From an uncultured Porphyromonadaceae bacterium (GTDB taxonomy: Bacteria > Bacteroidota > Bacteroidia > Bacteroidales > CAMTPD01), in assembly GCA_947074265.1 (NCBI GenBank), contig CAMTPD010000176.1, positions 1-5,063 of the forward strand: DNA of 5,063 bases, read 5' to 3'. Shown here piece after piece: positions 1 to 5,063 of the stretch. Every line of letters begins with the position of its first letter. Position 1 is the first letter of the stretch. The notes under the pieces are model-generated. The model was not told where the DNA came from and did no database searches. It saw only the letters and a list, made by a program, of their open reading frames with translations. The translations under genes were made by a program, and so were the position numbers.

Positions 1-18
1 GAGGTGAACAAACTGCAT
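1..18 (-). CDS. Possible first six codons of a gene running off the left edge (DnaE-like start)
   Basis: On the minus strand an ATG at 18-16 opens a frame that stays open to the window edge and reads MQFVHL. In several Bacteroidota, DNA polymerase III alpha subunits begin with a very similar stretch that leads into the HxH motif of the PHP domain, so this could be the start of dnaE. That match rests on recollection of the family and only six residues. The ATG lies 45 bases beyond the stop of the preceding minus-strand gene, with no terminator hairpin between them, which fits co-transcription. No Shine-Dalgarno is seen. All three minus-strand frames are open over these 63 bases, so the open frame itself is weak evidence. 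The gene could be something else or absent. Confidence 0.25.
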
Positions 19-63
19 AGCAATGAAATATGGAACAAAGTGGATGATAGTGGTGCGATAGGT

Positions 64-486
64 TTAAGGATGAATTCTGCGTTCGGATGCTACCAACAAT
101 GCTTCGTCTTTGAGCTGATCCGGCAATTCGATGCCGCGCAACTGCAAACTGCGAAGCCAGCCGGCTACTTCTTCGCTTTTGAGTGTATAGAATACTTCAC
201 CAAAATGGGATACTTCCTCGTCGGTGTATTCGTCGCCGTGTCGTCCGCGAAAGCGGTCGAGGTCTTCGTCTTCGTAGTATTCGATGTCTTTGCTTACTGC
301 TGCAAGCAAACTGTCTTTCTCGCATAGTTCGTGCGCACCGCAACATTCTTCTTCGGCTTCTTGAGGTTCGGGAATTGCATCGATCTCGCCTCTTTCGAGC
401 ATCTGTTCTAGTTTGCGGTTACGAAAATAACCAATAACTGCGGCCACAAGGCCAAGGATGACAACTCCTAAGATTATCAACCACAT
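64..486 (-). CDS. Small membrane-anchored acidic protein with CCGxHxxC motif, function unknown
   Basis: This 140-residue protein has one hydrophobic segment at about residues 2-21, followed by a basic patch (RNRK, 22-25). By the positive-inside rule this predicts an N-terminal anchor with the rest in the cytoplasm. Residues 27-47 are rich in Glu and Pro. Next comes C48-C49-G50-x-H52-x-x-C55, which looks able to bind a metal or form a disulfide. An acidic stretch (YYEDEDLDRF, 70-79) and a helical C-terminal half with GWLRSLQLRGIELP (109-122) follow. I recall similar proteins in Bacteroidales, some carrying the label 'phospholipase', but I see no lipase motif (no GxSxG, no HKD) and would not use that name. 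The start ATG lies 15 bases after the aroA stop, with a weak AAAGAA in front, so it is very likely cotranscribed with aroA. Long open frames on the plus strand over this region look like shadows. The gene is probably real; its role is not known. Confidence 0.8.
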   Translation of the reverse strand: MWLIILGVVILGLVAAVIGYFRNRKLEQMLERGEIDAIPEPQEAEEECCGAHELCEKDSLLAAVSKDIEYYEDEDLDRFRGRHGDEYTDEEVSHFGEVFYTLKSEEVAGWLRSLQLRGIELPDQLKDEALLVASERRIHP

Positions 487-501
487 AATTCTTTCTTTAT
501 T

Positions 502-1722
502 TTATTCTTCAACATTAAAACCGACTTGTTTGAGGTGTTCCCAATATTCGGGATACGACTTCGACACAACGCCCGGTTCATCAACACATACAGTCTCGCC
601 CAACAATGCAATTGGAGCAAAGGCCATTGCCATGCGATGGTCTTCGTAGGTCTTTACTTCCGGAACAACACTCACGTCTACACGTTCGCCATTCCACTCC
701 AAAATGCTGTCTTGGTGGTCTGTTATCTTATAGCCGAACTTCAGCAATTCGTTTTTCAATGCTTCGATTCGGTCGGTTTCTTTAATCTTCAAGCTTTGTA
801 GTCCGGTAAAACGGAACGGAATATTAAGCATGCAGCAGGTCACAACAAAGGTCTGTGCCAAGTCGGGCTCGTTGACAAAGTCGTGTTCGAAACGTTTGCA
901 AAGTGTGCCGCTCTTAGTTAGTGTAACGCCATCCGCTTCGTAGCTTGTCTGTACACCTAGTTGCTCAAACAATGCTGCTACTTTGCTATCTCCTTGCGCG
1001 CTGTTGGCTTCGAGCCCAACCAAAAATACGTTTGCTTCTTTTGCCAGTGCTACCATCTGGTACCAATACGAAGCCGCACTCCAGTCTGATTCTACCTTAA
1101 AAGGAATTGGCTTGTACGTTTGCGGCGCAATCGTGATTGTATTTTCATTCCACTCGGCATCTACACCGAAACGTTTCATCAACGAAAGGGTAAGTGCAAT
1201 ATAAGGTTTCGAGATTACGTTGCCTTTGAGTCGTAACACAAGACCGTGCTCCATGGTGGGAGCTACCATCAGTAAGGCTGAGATGTATTGAGAACTTACG
1301 CCTCCGTCGAGCTCGATTTCTCCTCCTTGCAAAGCACTACCATAGATTTTCAATGGAGGATAACCGTCTTTTTCCATGTATTCGATGCGTGCACCTATGC
1401 TGTTTAGCGCATCTACTAAAATACGAATAGGTCTGTTCTTCATTCGTTCGGTGCCTGTAATGACCCATTCTCCGATAATTTTGGAAAGGAAAGCAGTAAG
1501 AAAACGCATTGCGGTTCCGGCAGCTTTGATGTCGAATGTAGAGCTATCGCTTTCGAAGGCTTTTACCATTACATCGGTGTCGTCGCAACGAGATAAGTTG
1601 TCGATACCATACGGACTATAGCTCAGCGCATCTAGAATCAGTGCTCTGTTACTAATGCTTTTTGATGCCGGTAATTGTATTTTACCTTCAATCTTATCTA
1701 TTCCTGTTATACGGTACTTCAT
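502..1722 (-). CDS. aroA: 3-phosphoshikimate 1-carboxyvinyltransferase (EPSP synthase)
   Basis: AroA joins shikimate 3-phosphate and phosphoenolpyruvate to give 5-enolpyruvylshikimate 3-phosphate and phosphate, the sixth shikimate-pathway step, in the cytoplasm. The 406-residue protein is complete and somewhat shorter than the 427-residue E. coli enzyme. Signature residues are in order: K21, S22 and R26 in PASKSISNR; the AGTAMR loop at 68-73; R97 in NRPIR; S143-S144-Q145; S171 and Y174 in ISKPY; D287 in EPDLAQ, matching the catalytic Asp; K314, E315 and R318 in KIKETDR; D361-H362-R363; and K388 in VVSKSYPEY. The residue after AGTAMR is Phe74, where E. coli has Pro101, a site tied to glyphosate sensitivity; I think this is normal for the group. 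It is the first gene of the minus-strand unit and has its own promoter 27 bases upstream. The start fits the family N-terminus. Confidence 0.97.
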   Translation of the reverse strand: MKYRITGIDKIEGKIQLPASKSISNRALILDALSYSPYGIDNLSRCDDTDVMVKAFESDSSTFDIKAAGTAMRFLTAFLSKIIGEWVITGTERMKNRPIRILVDALNSIGARIEYMEKDGYPPLKIYGSALQGGEIELDGGVSSQYISALLMVAPTMEHGLVLRLKGNVISKPYIALTLSLMKRFGVDAEWNENTITIAPQTYKPIPFKVESDWSAASYWYQMVALAKEANVFLVGLEANSAQGDSKVAALFEQLGVQTSYEADGVTLTKSGTLCKRFEHDFVNEPDLAQTFVVTCCMLNIPFRFTGLQSLKIKETDRIEALKNELLKFGYKITDHQDSILEWNGERVDVSVVPEVKTYEDHRMAMAFAPIALLGETVCVDEPGVVSKSYPEYWEHLKQVGFNVEE

Positions 1723-1748
1723 ATGTTGTTATCTATAATAGTGTATTA

Positions 1749-1756
1749 CAAAAGTA
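1749..1756 (-). promoter_or_regulatory. Promoter -7 element for the aroA unit
   Basis: On the minus strand these bases read TACTTTTG, an exact match to the Bacteroidota -7 consensus TAnnTTTG. The element lies 26 bases upstream of the aroA ATG, so transcription should start near 1742 and give a leader of about 20 bases. No convincing -33 TTTG is seen upstream; the area holds only T-rich runs. The assignment is inferred from consensus and position. Confidence 0.6.
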
Positions 1757-1787
1757 AGGAAAAAGAGAATAAAAGCAGAATAATTAA

Positions 1788-1795
1788 TACCTTTG
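1788..1795 (+). promoter_or_regulatory. Promoter -7 element for ribF
   Basis: The bases read TACCTTTG, an exact TAnnTTTG match. The predicted transcription start, about 6-8 bases downstream near 1802, leaves a leader of about 20 bases before the ATG at 1823. The TTG at 1793-1795, which would open a longer frame, is part of this element and lies upstream of the predicted transcript start. No clear -33 TTTG is visible. The leader is too short to hold an FMN riboswitch. Confidence 0.62.
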
Positions 1796-1822
1796 TTCGA
1801 CGGTATAAACGTAAATGGCGGA

Positions 1823-2770
1823 ATGATTACAGTAACTAACTTGTCCGAACTCAAGGGCATTGCACTAACAGCCACAATCGGCTTTTTTGACGGTGTACAT
1901 CTCGGGCATCGTTTTTTAATAGAACAAGTGAAGCATGAAGCAGCGAAGCAACAACAGGCTTCGGCTGTGATTACGTTTCGCCAACATCCCCGCCAGGTAT
2001 TGCATAGCGACTATCAGCCCAAACTTCTTACTGGCTATGACGAAAAGATTGCGCTGCTTGCCGAAACGGGTATCGACTATTGTATCGTTCTCGACTTTTC
2101 ATTGGAAATTTCCCGCCTTACTGCCCGCGAGTTTATCGAAGAAATGCTACACAATACATTGCATATTTCTACGCTTTTGATTGGTTATGACCATCGTTTC
2201 GGACACAACCGCAGTGAAGGTTTTGAGGATTATGTGCATTATGGAGCTATGGTAGGTATGCATATTTTGCAGGCATTGCAGTATGATAACGGGCAAACGC
2301 ATGTGAGCTCTTCCGAAATAAGACGTTTACTACAACTTGGCGATGTTGCTACGGCTTCTACGCTGCTTACTTATCCTTATCATCTAAAAGGATCTGTGGT
2401 GAAAGGTTTTCAAATAGGCCGCAAAATAGGCTTTCCAACGGCCAACCTGCATATTGATGAACCTTACAAAATTGTTCCGGCGATTGGTATTTATGCTGCT
2501 TGGGCTGTGATCGATCATGCAGTCTACAAAGCAATGGTTTATATTGGGAATCGTCCTACGGTACATGATAATACGGAAATCTCTATTGAAGCAAATATCA
2601 TCGACTTCGATCGTGATTTATATCACAAAGAGATTACAATTCTGTTTGTTGACTTCGTTCGTGGCGATGCTAAGTTTGACGGACTCGACGCTCTAAAGCG
2701 TCAGATTTCGCTCGATAAGGTTGCTATTTCGACAATTCTTGATAATTCTCCTCTTCCACTTCAAGCATAA
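1823..2770 (+). CDS. ribF: Bifunctional riboflavin kinase / FAD synthetase
   Basis: RibF phosphorylates riboflavin to FMN with ATP and then adenylates FMN to FAD, both in the cytoplasm. The protein has 315 residues, the usual size. The N-terminal adenylyltransferase domain (about 14-175) shows GFFDGVHLGH (20-29), a nucleotidyltransferase HxGH-type motif, then RFGHNRSEG (125-133) and SSSEIR (162-167). The C-terminal kinase domain (about 185-310) shows GFQIGRKIGFPTANL (195-209) with the PTAN nucleotide/Mg site, GIYAAW (222-227), YIGNRPT (240-246), E256 in SIEANIIDF as the expected catalytic base, and a closing FDGLDALKRQISLD. I chose the ATG at 1823 because it puts GFFDGVH near residue 20 as in relatives, follows a GGCGGA that could act as a ribosome site, and lies downstream of the promoter. 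An in-frame TTG at 1793 would add ten residues but sits inside the -7 element. The gene appears monocistronic and is followed by a terminator. Confidence 0.95.
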   Translation: MITVTNLSELKGIALTATIGFFDGVHLGHRFLIEQVKHEAAKQQQASAVITFRQHPRQVLHSDYQPKLLTGYDEKIALLAETGIDYCIVLDFSLEISRLTAREFIEEMLHNTLHISTLLIGYDHRFGHNRSEGFEDYVHYGAMVGMHILQALQYDNGQTHVSSSEIRRLLQLGDVATASTLLTYPYHLKGSVVKGFQIGRKIGFPTANLHIDEPYKIVPAIGIYAAWAVIDHAVYKAMVYIGNRPTVHDNTEISIEANIIDFDRDLYHKEITILFVDFVRGDAKFDGLDALKRQISLDKVAISTILDNSPLPLQA

Positions 2771-2799
2771 GATTTAAATTATCTAATTATATAGATTAC

Positions 2800-2843
2800 A
2801 AAAAAGGAGCATAACCACAGAACTATGGCTACGCTCCTTTTTT
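2800..2843 (+). terminator. Bidirectional intrinsic terminator between ribF and the Lrp-family gene
   Basis: An 11-base perfect inverted repeat (2800-2810 with 2833-2843, AAAAAAGGAGC/GCTCCTTTTTT) surrounds an inner stem in which TA pairs with TA and CCA with TGG, closing on an 8-base loop at 2818-2825. The A run and T run give a U tract in both directions. It begins 29 bases after the ribF stop and lies 62 bases past the stop of the convergent Lrp-family gene. In the plus transcript the inner stem has two A-C mismatches (2811/2832 and 2814/2829). In the minus transcript these become G-U wobbles, giving an unbroken 18-pair stem. It should therefore serve both genes. Confidence 0.88.
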
Positions 2844-2905
2844 AGATAGAATTCGTTGACCGAATGAATCTAAGTATCGTGTTGTTGATTTAAAGACGTT
2901 GACTT

Positions 2906-3370
2906 TTATTGTTCGTCTTCAATCGGAATCACACGTTTTACACTCTGACGCAATGATATAAGCGTCTCTGTTGCAACTACACCTTCAATCTCTTGAATTT
3001 TGTCATTCAACAACTCCATAAGATGTTCGTTGTCTCTTGCATAAAGCTTGATCAGCATGGTGTAAGGTCCTGTTGTAAAGTGACACTCTACAACTTCCGG
3101 TATTTTCTCAAACTCTGGAACTACGTCTTTGTACATAGAGCCTCTTTCGAGTTTTACTCCGATGTATGTACACGTATTATAACCCAAAACTTTTGGGTTA
3201 ATGTGGTAACCGGATCCGACAATTACATTCATGTCGATCATTCGTTGAACGCGTTGATGAATCGCTGCACGTGAAACGCCACACTCTTCAGCTACGTCTT
3301 TAAAAGGAATTCTGGCATTCTTTGAAATAATGTTCAGAATCTTCCTGTCCAGTTTATCTATTTTTTCCAT
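2906..3370 (-). CDS. Lrp/AsnC-family transcriptional regulator
   Basis: This complete 154-residue protein has the two-part Lrp/AsnC plan. The N-terminal winged helix-turn-helix (about 5-55) contains LDRKILNIISKNARIPFKDV and the recognition region GVSRAAIHQRVQRM (31-44). The C-terminal RAM domain (about 66-147), an alpha-beta sandwich that oligomerises and often binds amino acids, carries TTGPYTMLIKLYARD (99-113) and ends in LISLRQSVKRVIPIEDEQ. Proteins of this family bind DNA as dimers or octamers and control amino acid metabolism or act more globally. Ligand and targets cannot be read from the sequence. It is a single-gene unit: a -7 element lies 37 bases upstream, and terminators bound it on both sides. 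The FKBP operon upstream is on the same strand but separated by a terminator, so adjacency does not imply a shared role. There is no Shine-Dalgarno at the ATG. Confidence 0.93.
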   Translation of the reverse strand: MEKIDKLDRKILNIISKNARIPFKDVAEECGVSRAAIHQRVQRMIDMNVIVGSGYHINPKVLGYNTCTYIGVKLERGSMYKDVVPEFEKIPEVVECHFTTGPYTMLIKLYARDNEHLMELLNDKIQEIEGVVATETLISLRQSVKRVIPIEDEQ

Positions 3371-3407
3371 AAACTTTTAGTTATAGATCTCTTACTCAAA
3401 AACAAAT

Positions 3408-3415
3408 CAAAAGTA
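3408..3415 (-). promoter_or_regulatory. Promoter -7 element for the Lrp-family gene
   Basis: The minus strand reads TACTTTTG, an exact TAnnTTTG match, 37 bases upstream of the ATG. The predicted start near 3401 gives a leader of about 30 bases. A TTTG lies 12 bases further upstream, too close for the usual -33 spacing. The assignment rests on consensus and position. Confidence 0.6.
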
Positions 3416-3465
3416 AGAAATCTCTTTCAAAACGAATAGATTTATCAAATAAAAGTATCTTATAG

Positions 3466-3508
3466 ACAAAAAAGACGGGTGAAAGATGCCAAATAACATC
3501 TTCACCCG
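3466..3508 (-). terminator. Intrinsic terminator of the FKBP operon
   Basis: Read on the minus strand, CGGGTGAAGATG (3508-3497), an 8-base loop, then CATCTTTCACCCG (3488-3476) form a GC-rich stem of 12 pairs with one bulged base, followed by TCTTTTTTG (U tract at 3473-3468). It begins 21 bases after the stop of the FKBP lipoprotein gene and separates that operon from the Lrp-family promoter downstream. The plus strand has no T run after the stem, so it works in one direction only. Confidence 0.9.
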
Positions 3509-3529
3509 CCTCAATTTATATGAAATCTC

Positions 3530-4228
3530 TTACTTTTCGATGTCGATCAATTCTACTTCGAATTGTAGTGTTGAGTTTGGTTTGATATCTTTACCTGCAC
3601 CACGCTCGCCATAAGCAAGGTTAGCAGGAATCCAAAGGATATATTTAGAACCAACAGGCATCAATTGCAATGCTTCTGTCCATCCTGGGATCACTTGGTC
3701 TACACCAAATACAGCTGGTTCGCCACGTTCTACCGAACTATCGAATACAGTTCCGTCAAGAAGTTTACCTGTGTAGTGTACTTTTACTTTATCAGAAGCT
3801 TTAGGTTGTGCACCTTTACCTTCTGTTTCTACTTTGTATTGCAAACCGCTTTCTGTTGTGATAACACCTGGTTTACCTTTATTTCCTTCTAGAAATTTAT
3901 CACCTTCTGCTTTCGTTGCATCAGCCTCTTTTTGAGCTGCTTGAACGAAATAAGTTTGCATGAAAGCTTGAGCTTCTTCTGGAGTCATGCTTGTTTTTTC
4001 GCCTTTTAGAGCTTCTGTAAAACCAGCAATAAGAGCGTCTACATTAGCTTCGCCACCAGGAATCGTTTTAAGATTCTCTTTGTAACCAGCACCTGTACTT
4101 ACACCAATTGCATAGCTCACGCTATCCATTGGAGTTGAAAGCTTAACACTTTTCTTTGAATCACACGATGTAGCCACTACACCTACTGCAGCAACTGTTA
4201 CCGCAGCAATAGTACTAAATTTTTTCAT
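3530..4228 (-). CDS. FKBP-type peptidyl-prolyl cis-trans isomerase, predicted lipoprotein
   Basis: FKBP isomerases speed cis-trans rotation of Xaa-Pro bonds during folding. This 232-residue protein begins with a lipoprotein signal: K2-K3, a hydrophobic core at 7-19, and a lipobox ending ATSC with the lipidated Cys at 22. It should be anchored to a membrane and face the periplasm. The residues after Cys (DSKKS) lack the acidic cluster known as a surface-export signal in Bacteroidota. A FKBP_N dimerisation domain as in FkpA/Mip spans about 33-115. The FKBP domain (about 125-232) keeps the expected active-site residues: Y152, F162, D163, F174, V179, I180, W183, Y206 and F223. It follows the cytoplasmic FKBP gene by 8 bases on the same strand and shares its promoter. 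From Met34 on it aligns with that whole paralog. The ATG at 4228 is the start because it supplies the signal peptide. Confidence 0.95.
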   Translation of the reverse strand: MKKFSTIAAVTVAAVGVVATSCDSKKSVKLSTPMDSVSYAIGVSTGAGYKENLKTIPGGEANVDALIAGFTEALKGEKTSMTPEEAQAFMQTYFVQAAQKEADATKAEGDKFLEGNKGKPGVITTESGLQYKVETEGKGAQPKASDKVKVHYTGKLLDGTVFDSSVERGEPAVFGVDQVIPGWTEALQLMPVGSKYILWIPANLAYGERGAGKDIKPNSTLQFEVELIDIEK

Positions 4229-4236
4229 GTTGTTAT

Positions 4237-4824
4237 TTATTTTACAATTTCCAATAATTCAACGTCAAATACCAATGCACTGTTTGGTTCGATTACTTCA
4301 CCTGCACCATGTTCGCCATAGCCTAGGTTTGAAGGAATGAACAAACGCCATTTGTCACCTTCTTTCATTAATTGCAAAGCTTCAACCCATCCTGGAATTA
4401 CTTGATTTACACCAAATACAGCAGGCTCGCCTCTTTTTACAGAGCTATCAAAAACTGTACCATTGATCAAAGAACCTTCATAATGACATTTAACTTTGTC
4501 TGTAGCTGTAGGATGAGCACCATTGCCCGCTTGAAGCACTTGATATTGCAAACCGCTAGGAAGCGTTACTACACCTTCACGATTTTTGTTTACTTCTAGA
4601 AACTCTTGTCCTGCTTTTAGGTTCAACTCTAATTTTTCTGATTGCAACTTTGTAAAAAACTCGTTGATAATACCCTTTGCTTCATCATAGCTGATAGCCG
4701 GAGTAGTTTCTTCCATTACAGATTTCAACCCGTTTACAAAATCTTCAACGTTAATAGCGTTGATTCCTGAGCTTTTGAAATTGTTTCCAATACTCAATCC
4801 AAGTGCATAACTTACTTTATCCAT
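4237..4824 (-). CDS. FKBP-type peptidyl-prolyl cis-trans isomerase, cytoplasmic form
   Basis: This 195-residue FkpA/Mip-like isomerase has no signal peptide, so it is predicted to be cytoplasmic. The helical dimerisation domain spans about 1-80 and the FKBP domain about 90-195. Active-site positions are intact: Y115, F125, D126, F137, V142, I143, W146, Y169 and F186. Between F125 and M153, 26 of 29 residues are identical to the lipoprotein paralog just downstream, while the DNA has diverged at many third positions, so the duplication is not recent. The protein begins MDKVSYALG, matching MDSVSYAIG at residue 34 of the paralog. The start at 4824 therefore fits the domain boundary, though it has no Shine-Dalgarno. 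It is the first gene of a two-gene operon with its own -7 element 31 bases upstream, and it diverges from the sir2-like gene. Confidence 0.93.
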   Translation of the reverse strand: MDKVSYALGLSIGNNFKSSGINAINVEDFVNGLKSVMEETTPAISYDEAKGIINEFFTKLQSEKLELNLKAGQEFLEVNKNREGVVTLPSGLQYQVLQAGNGAHPTATDKVKCHYEGSLINGTVFDSSVKRGEPAVFGVNQVIPGWVEALQLMKEGDKWRLFIPSNLGYGEHGAGEVIEPNSALVFDVELLEIVK

Positions 4825-4855
4825 GTGATGTATCTATACAATTAATAATAAACGA

Positions 4856-4863
4856 CAAAAATA
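4856..4863 (-). promoter_or_regulatory. Promoter -7 element for the FKBP operon
   Basis: The minus strand reads TATTTTTG, matching TAnnTTTG, 31 bases upstream of the cytoplasmic FKBP gene. The predicted start near 4849 gives a leader of about 25 bases. No -33 TTTG is found at the usual spacing. The region is AT-rich, so a chance match is possible. Confidence 0.5.
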
Positions 4864-4906
4864 AACTAATTAAACATACTTCCTCCATTAAGACTCAACT
4901 TTTTCA

Positions 4907-4914
4907 TACATTTG
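4907..4914 (+). promoter_or_regulatory. Promoter -7 element for the sir2-like gene
   Basis: The bases read TACATTTG, matching TAnnTTTG, 22 bases upstream of the ATG at 4937. The predicted transcript start near 4921 leaves a leader of about 16 bases. It faces away from the FKBP promoter, with 43 bases between the two elements. The promoter looks intact although the gene it serves has a stop codon early in its frame. No -33 element is evident. Confidence 0.5.
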
Positions 4915-4936
4915 CTTTTACTAAGTTGTATTTCAT

Positions 4937-5063
4937 ATGAATAAGCTAGTTCTACTTACCGGAGCAGGCATGAGTGCCGAAAGCGGAATCTACACTTTCA
5001 GTGTTAATGAAGGTTTATGGGAGCAATATATAATCGAAGATGTTGCTACCCACTAAGGATTTC
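4937..5063 (+). pseudogene. Sir2/CobB-type NAD-dependent deacylase, 5' part, interrupted by an in-frame stop
   Basis: The frame from the ATG at 4937 opens with [16 protein letters not shown] (residues 3-18), the NAD-binding [10 protein letters not shown] signature of bacterial sirtuins, which remove acyl groups from lysines using NAD. It continues with GLWEQY and IEDVATH, as in CobB (GLWEEHRVEDVATPEGF). An in-frame TAA at 5054-5056 ends it after 39 residues, and the next bases encode Gly-Phe, as expected after Glu in the family (H-E-G-F becomes H-stop-G-F). Residues just before the stop also depart from the family: Y19 where Ser, Pro or Arg is usual, S22-V23 in place of the conserved Arg of TFR and the residue after it, and I32 in place of Arg. 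The reading frame is otherwise kept. This is most simply a decayed sirtuin gene; errors at a low-quality sequence end are the main alternative. The rest of the gene lies outside the window. Confidence 0.72.

Noticed and set aside
4..437. Plus-strand open frames (4-327 and 183-437) opposite the small membrane protein gene
   Set aside because: They start at GTG or at an internal ATG without signals and have no recognisable domain. They overlap a minus-strand gene with an anchor, a motif and operon spacing, so they look like antisense shadows.
1793..1822. TTG-initiated N-terminal extension of RibF
   Set aside because: The TTG is inside the predicted -7 element, and the ATG at 1823 gives the normal family N-terminus.
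2851..2865. Small hairpin ATTCG-TTGAC-CGAAT downstream of the Lrp-family gene
   Set aside because: The stem has only five pairs, no T run follows it on either strand, and a stronger terminator lies a few bases away.
3371..3465. Possible operator or small RNA upstream of the Lrp-family gene
   Set aside because: Apart from the -7 element I see only AT-rich sequence with no convincing palindrome or stable fold.
3665..4599. Two similar 75-codon plus-strand frames (3665-3892 and 4372-4599) that look like a repeated small gene
   Set aside because: Both are antisense to the same part of the two paralogous FKBP domains. Their resemblance follows from the conserved FKBP sequence on the other strand.
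502..4824. A linked functional system formed by aroA, ribF, the Lrp-family gene and the FKBPs
   Set aside because: The units are separated by divergent promoters and terminators, and the products are unrelated housekeeping proteins. Adjacency alone does not support a shared function.

Overview
The window looks like ordinary chromosomal DNA from a member of the Bacteroidota, probably order Bacteroidales. The reasons are TAnnTTTG promoter elements (the Bacteroidota -7 consensus) in front of five transcription units, A-rich starts without a clear Shine-Dalgarno, a short 406-residue AroA, a Bacteroidota-style Lrp protein, and an FKBP lipoprotein with a small-residue lipobox. The genus cannot be fixed from this sequence.

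Left block, minus strand (1-1722): aroA (EPSP synthase, shikimate pathway) is followed after 15 bases by a gene for a small membrane-anchored acidic protein of unknown function with a CCGxHxxC motif. At the extreme left edge there may be the first six codons of a third gene, possibly dnaE, but that is only a hint. The block is read from a promoter at about 1749-1756.

Centre: ribF (bifunctional riboflavin kinase/FAD synthetase, plus strand) diverges from aroA across a 70-base spacer that carries one -7 element for each direction. Its real start is the ATG at 1823, not the upstream TTG. ribF converges on an Lrp/AsnC-family regulator gene (minus). Between them lies a bidirectional terminator whose stem is better paired in the minus-strand transcript.

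Right block: two FKBP-type peptidyl-prolyl isomerases form a tight minus-strand operon, first a cytoplasmic 195-residue form and then, 8 bases on, a 232-residue lipoprotein form. The operon ends in a clear intrinsic terminator. Diverging from it on the plus strand is the start of a Sir2/CobB-type deacylase gene. Its reading frame is broken by an in-frame TAA at codon 40, and several residues that are usually conserved are changed just before the stop. It is either a decayed gene or a low-quality sequence end.

The intact genes are housekeeping: aromatic amino acid precursors, flavin cofactors, protein folding and transcription control. I see no mobile element, CRISPR array, rRNA or tRNA gene, or defence system, and nothing that amounts to a new multi-gene system. 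The points most worth a second look are the broken sir2, the strand-asymmetric terminator, the paired cytoplasmic/lipoprotein FKBPs and the uncharacterised CCGxHxxC protein.
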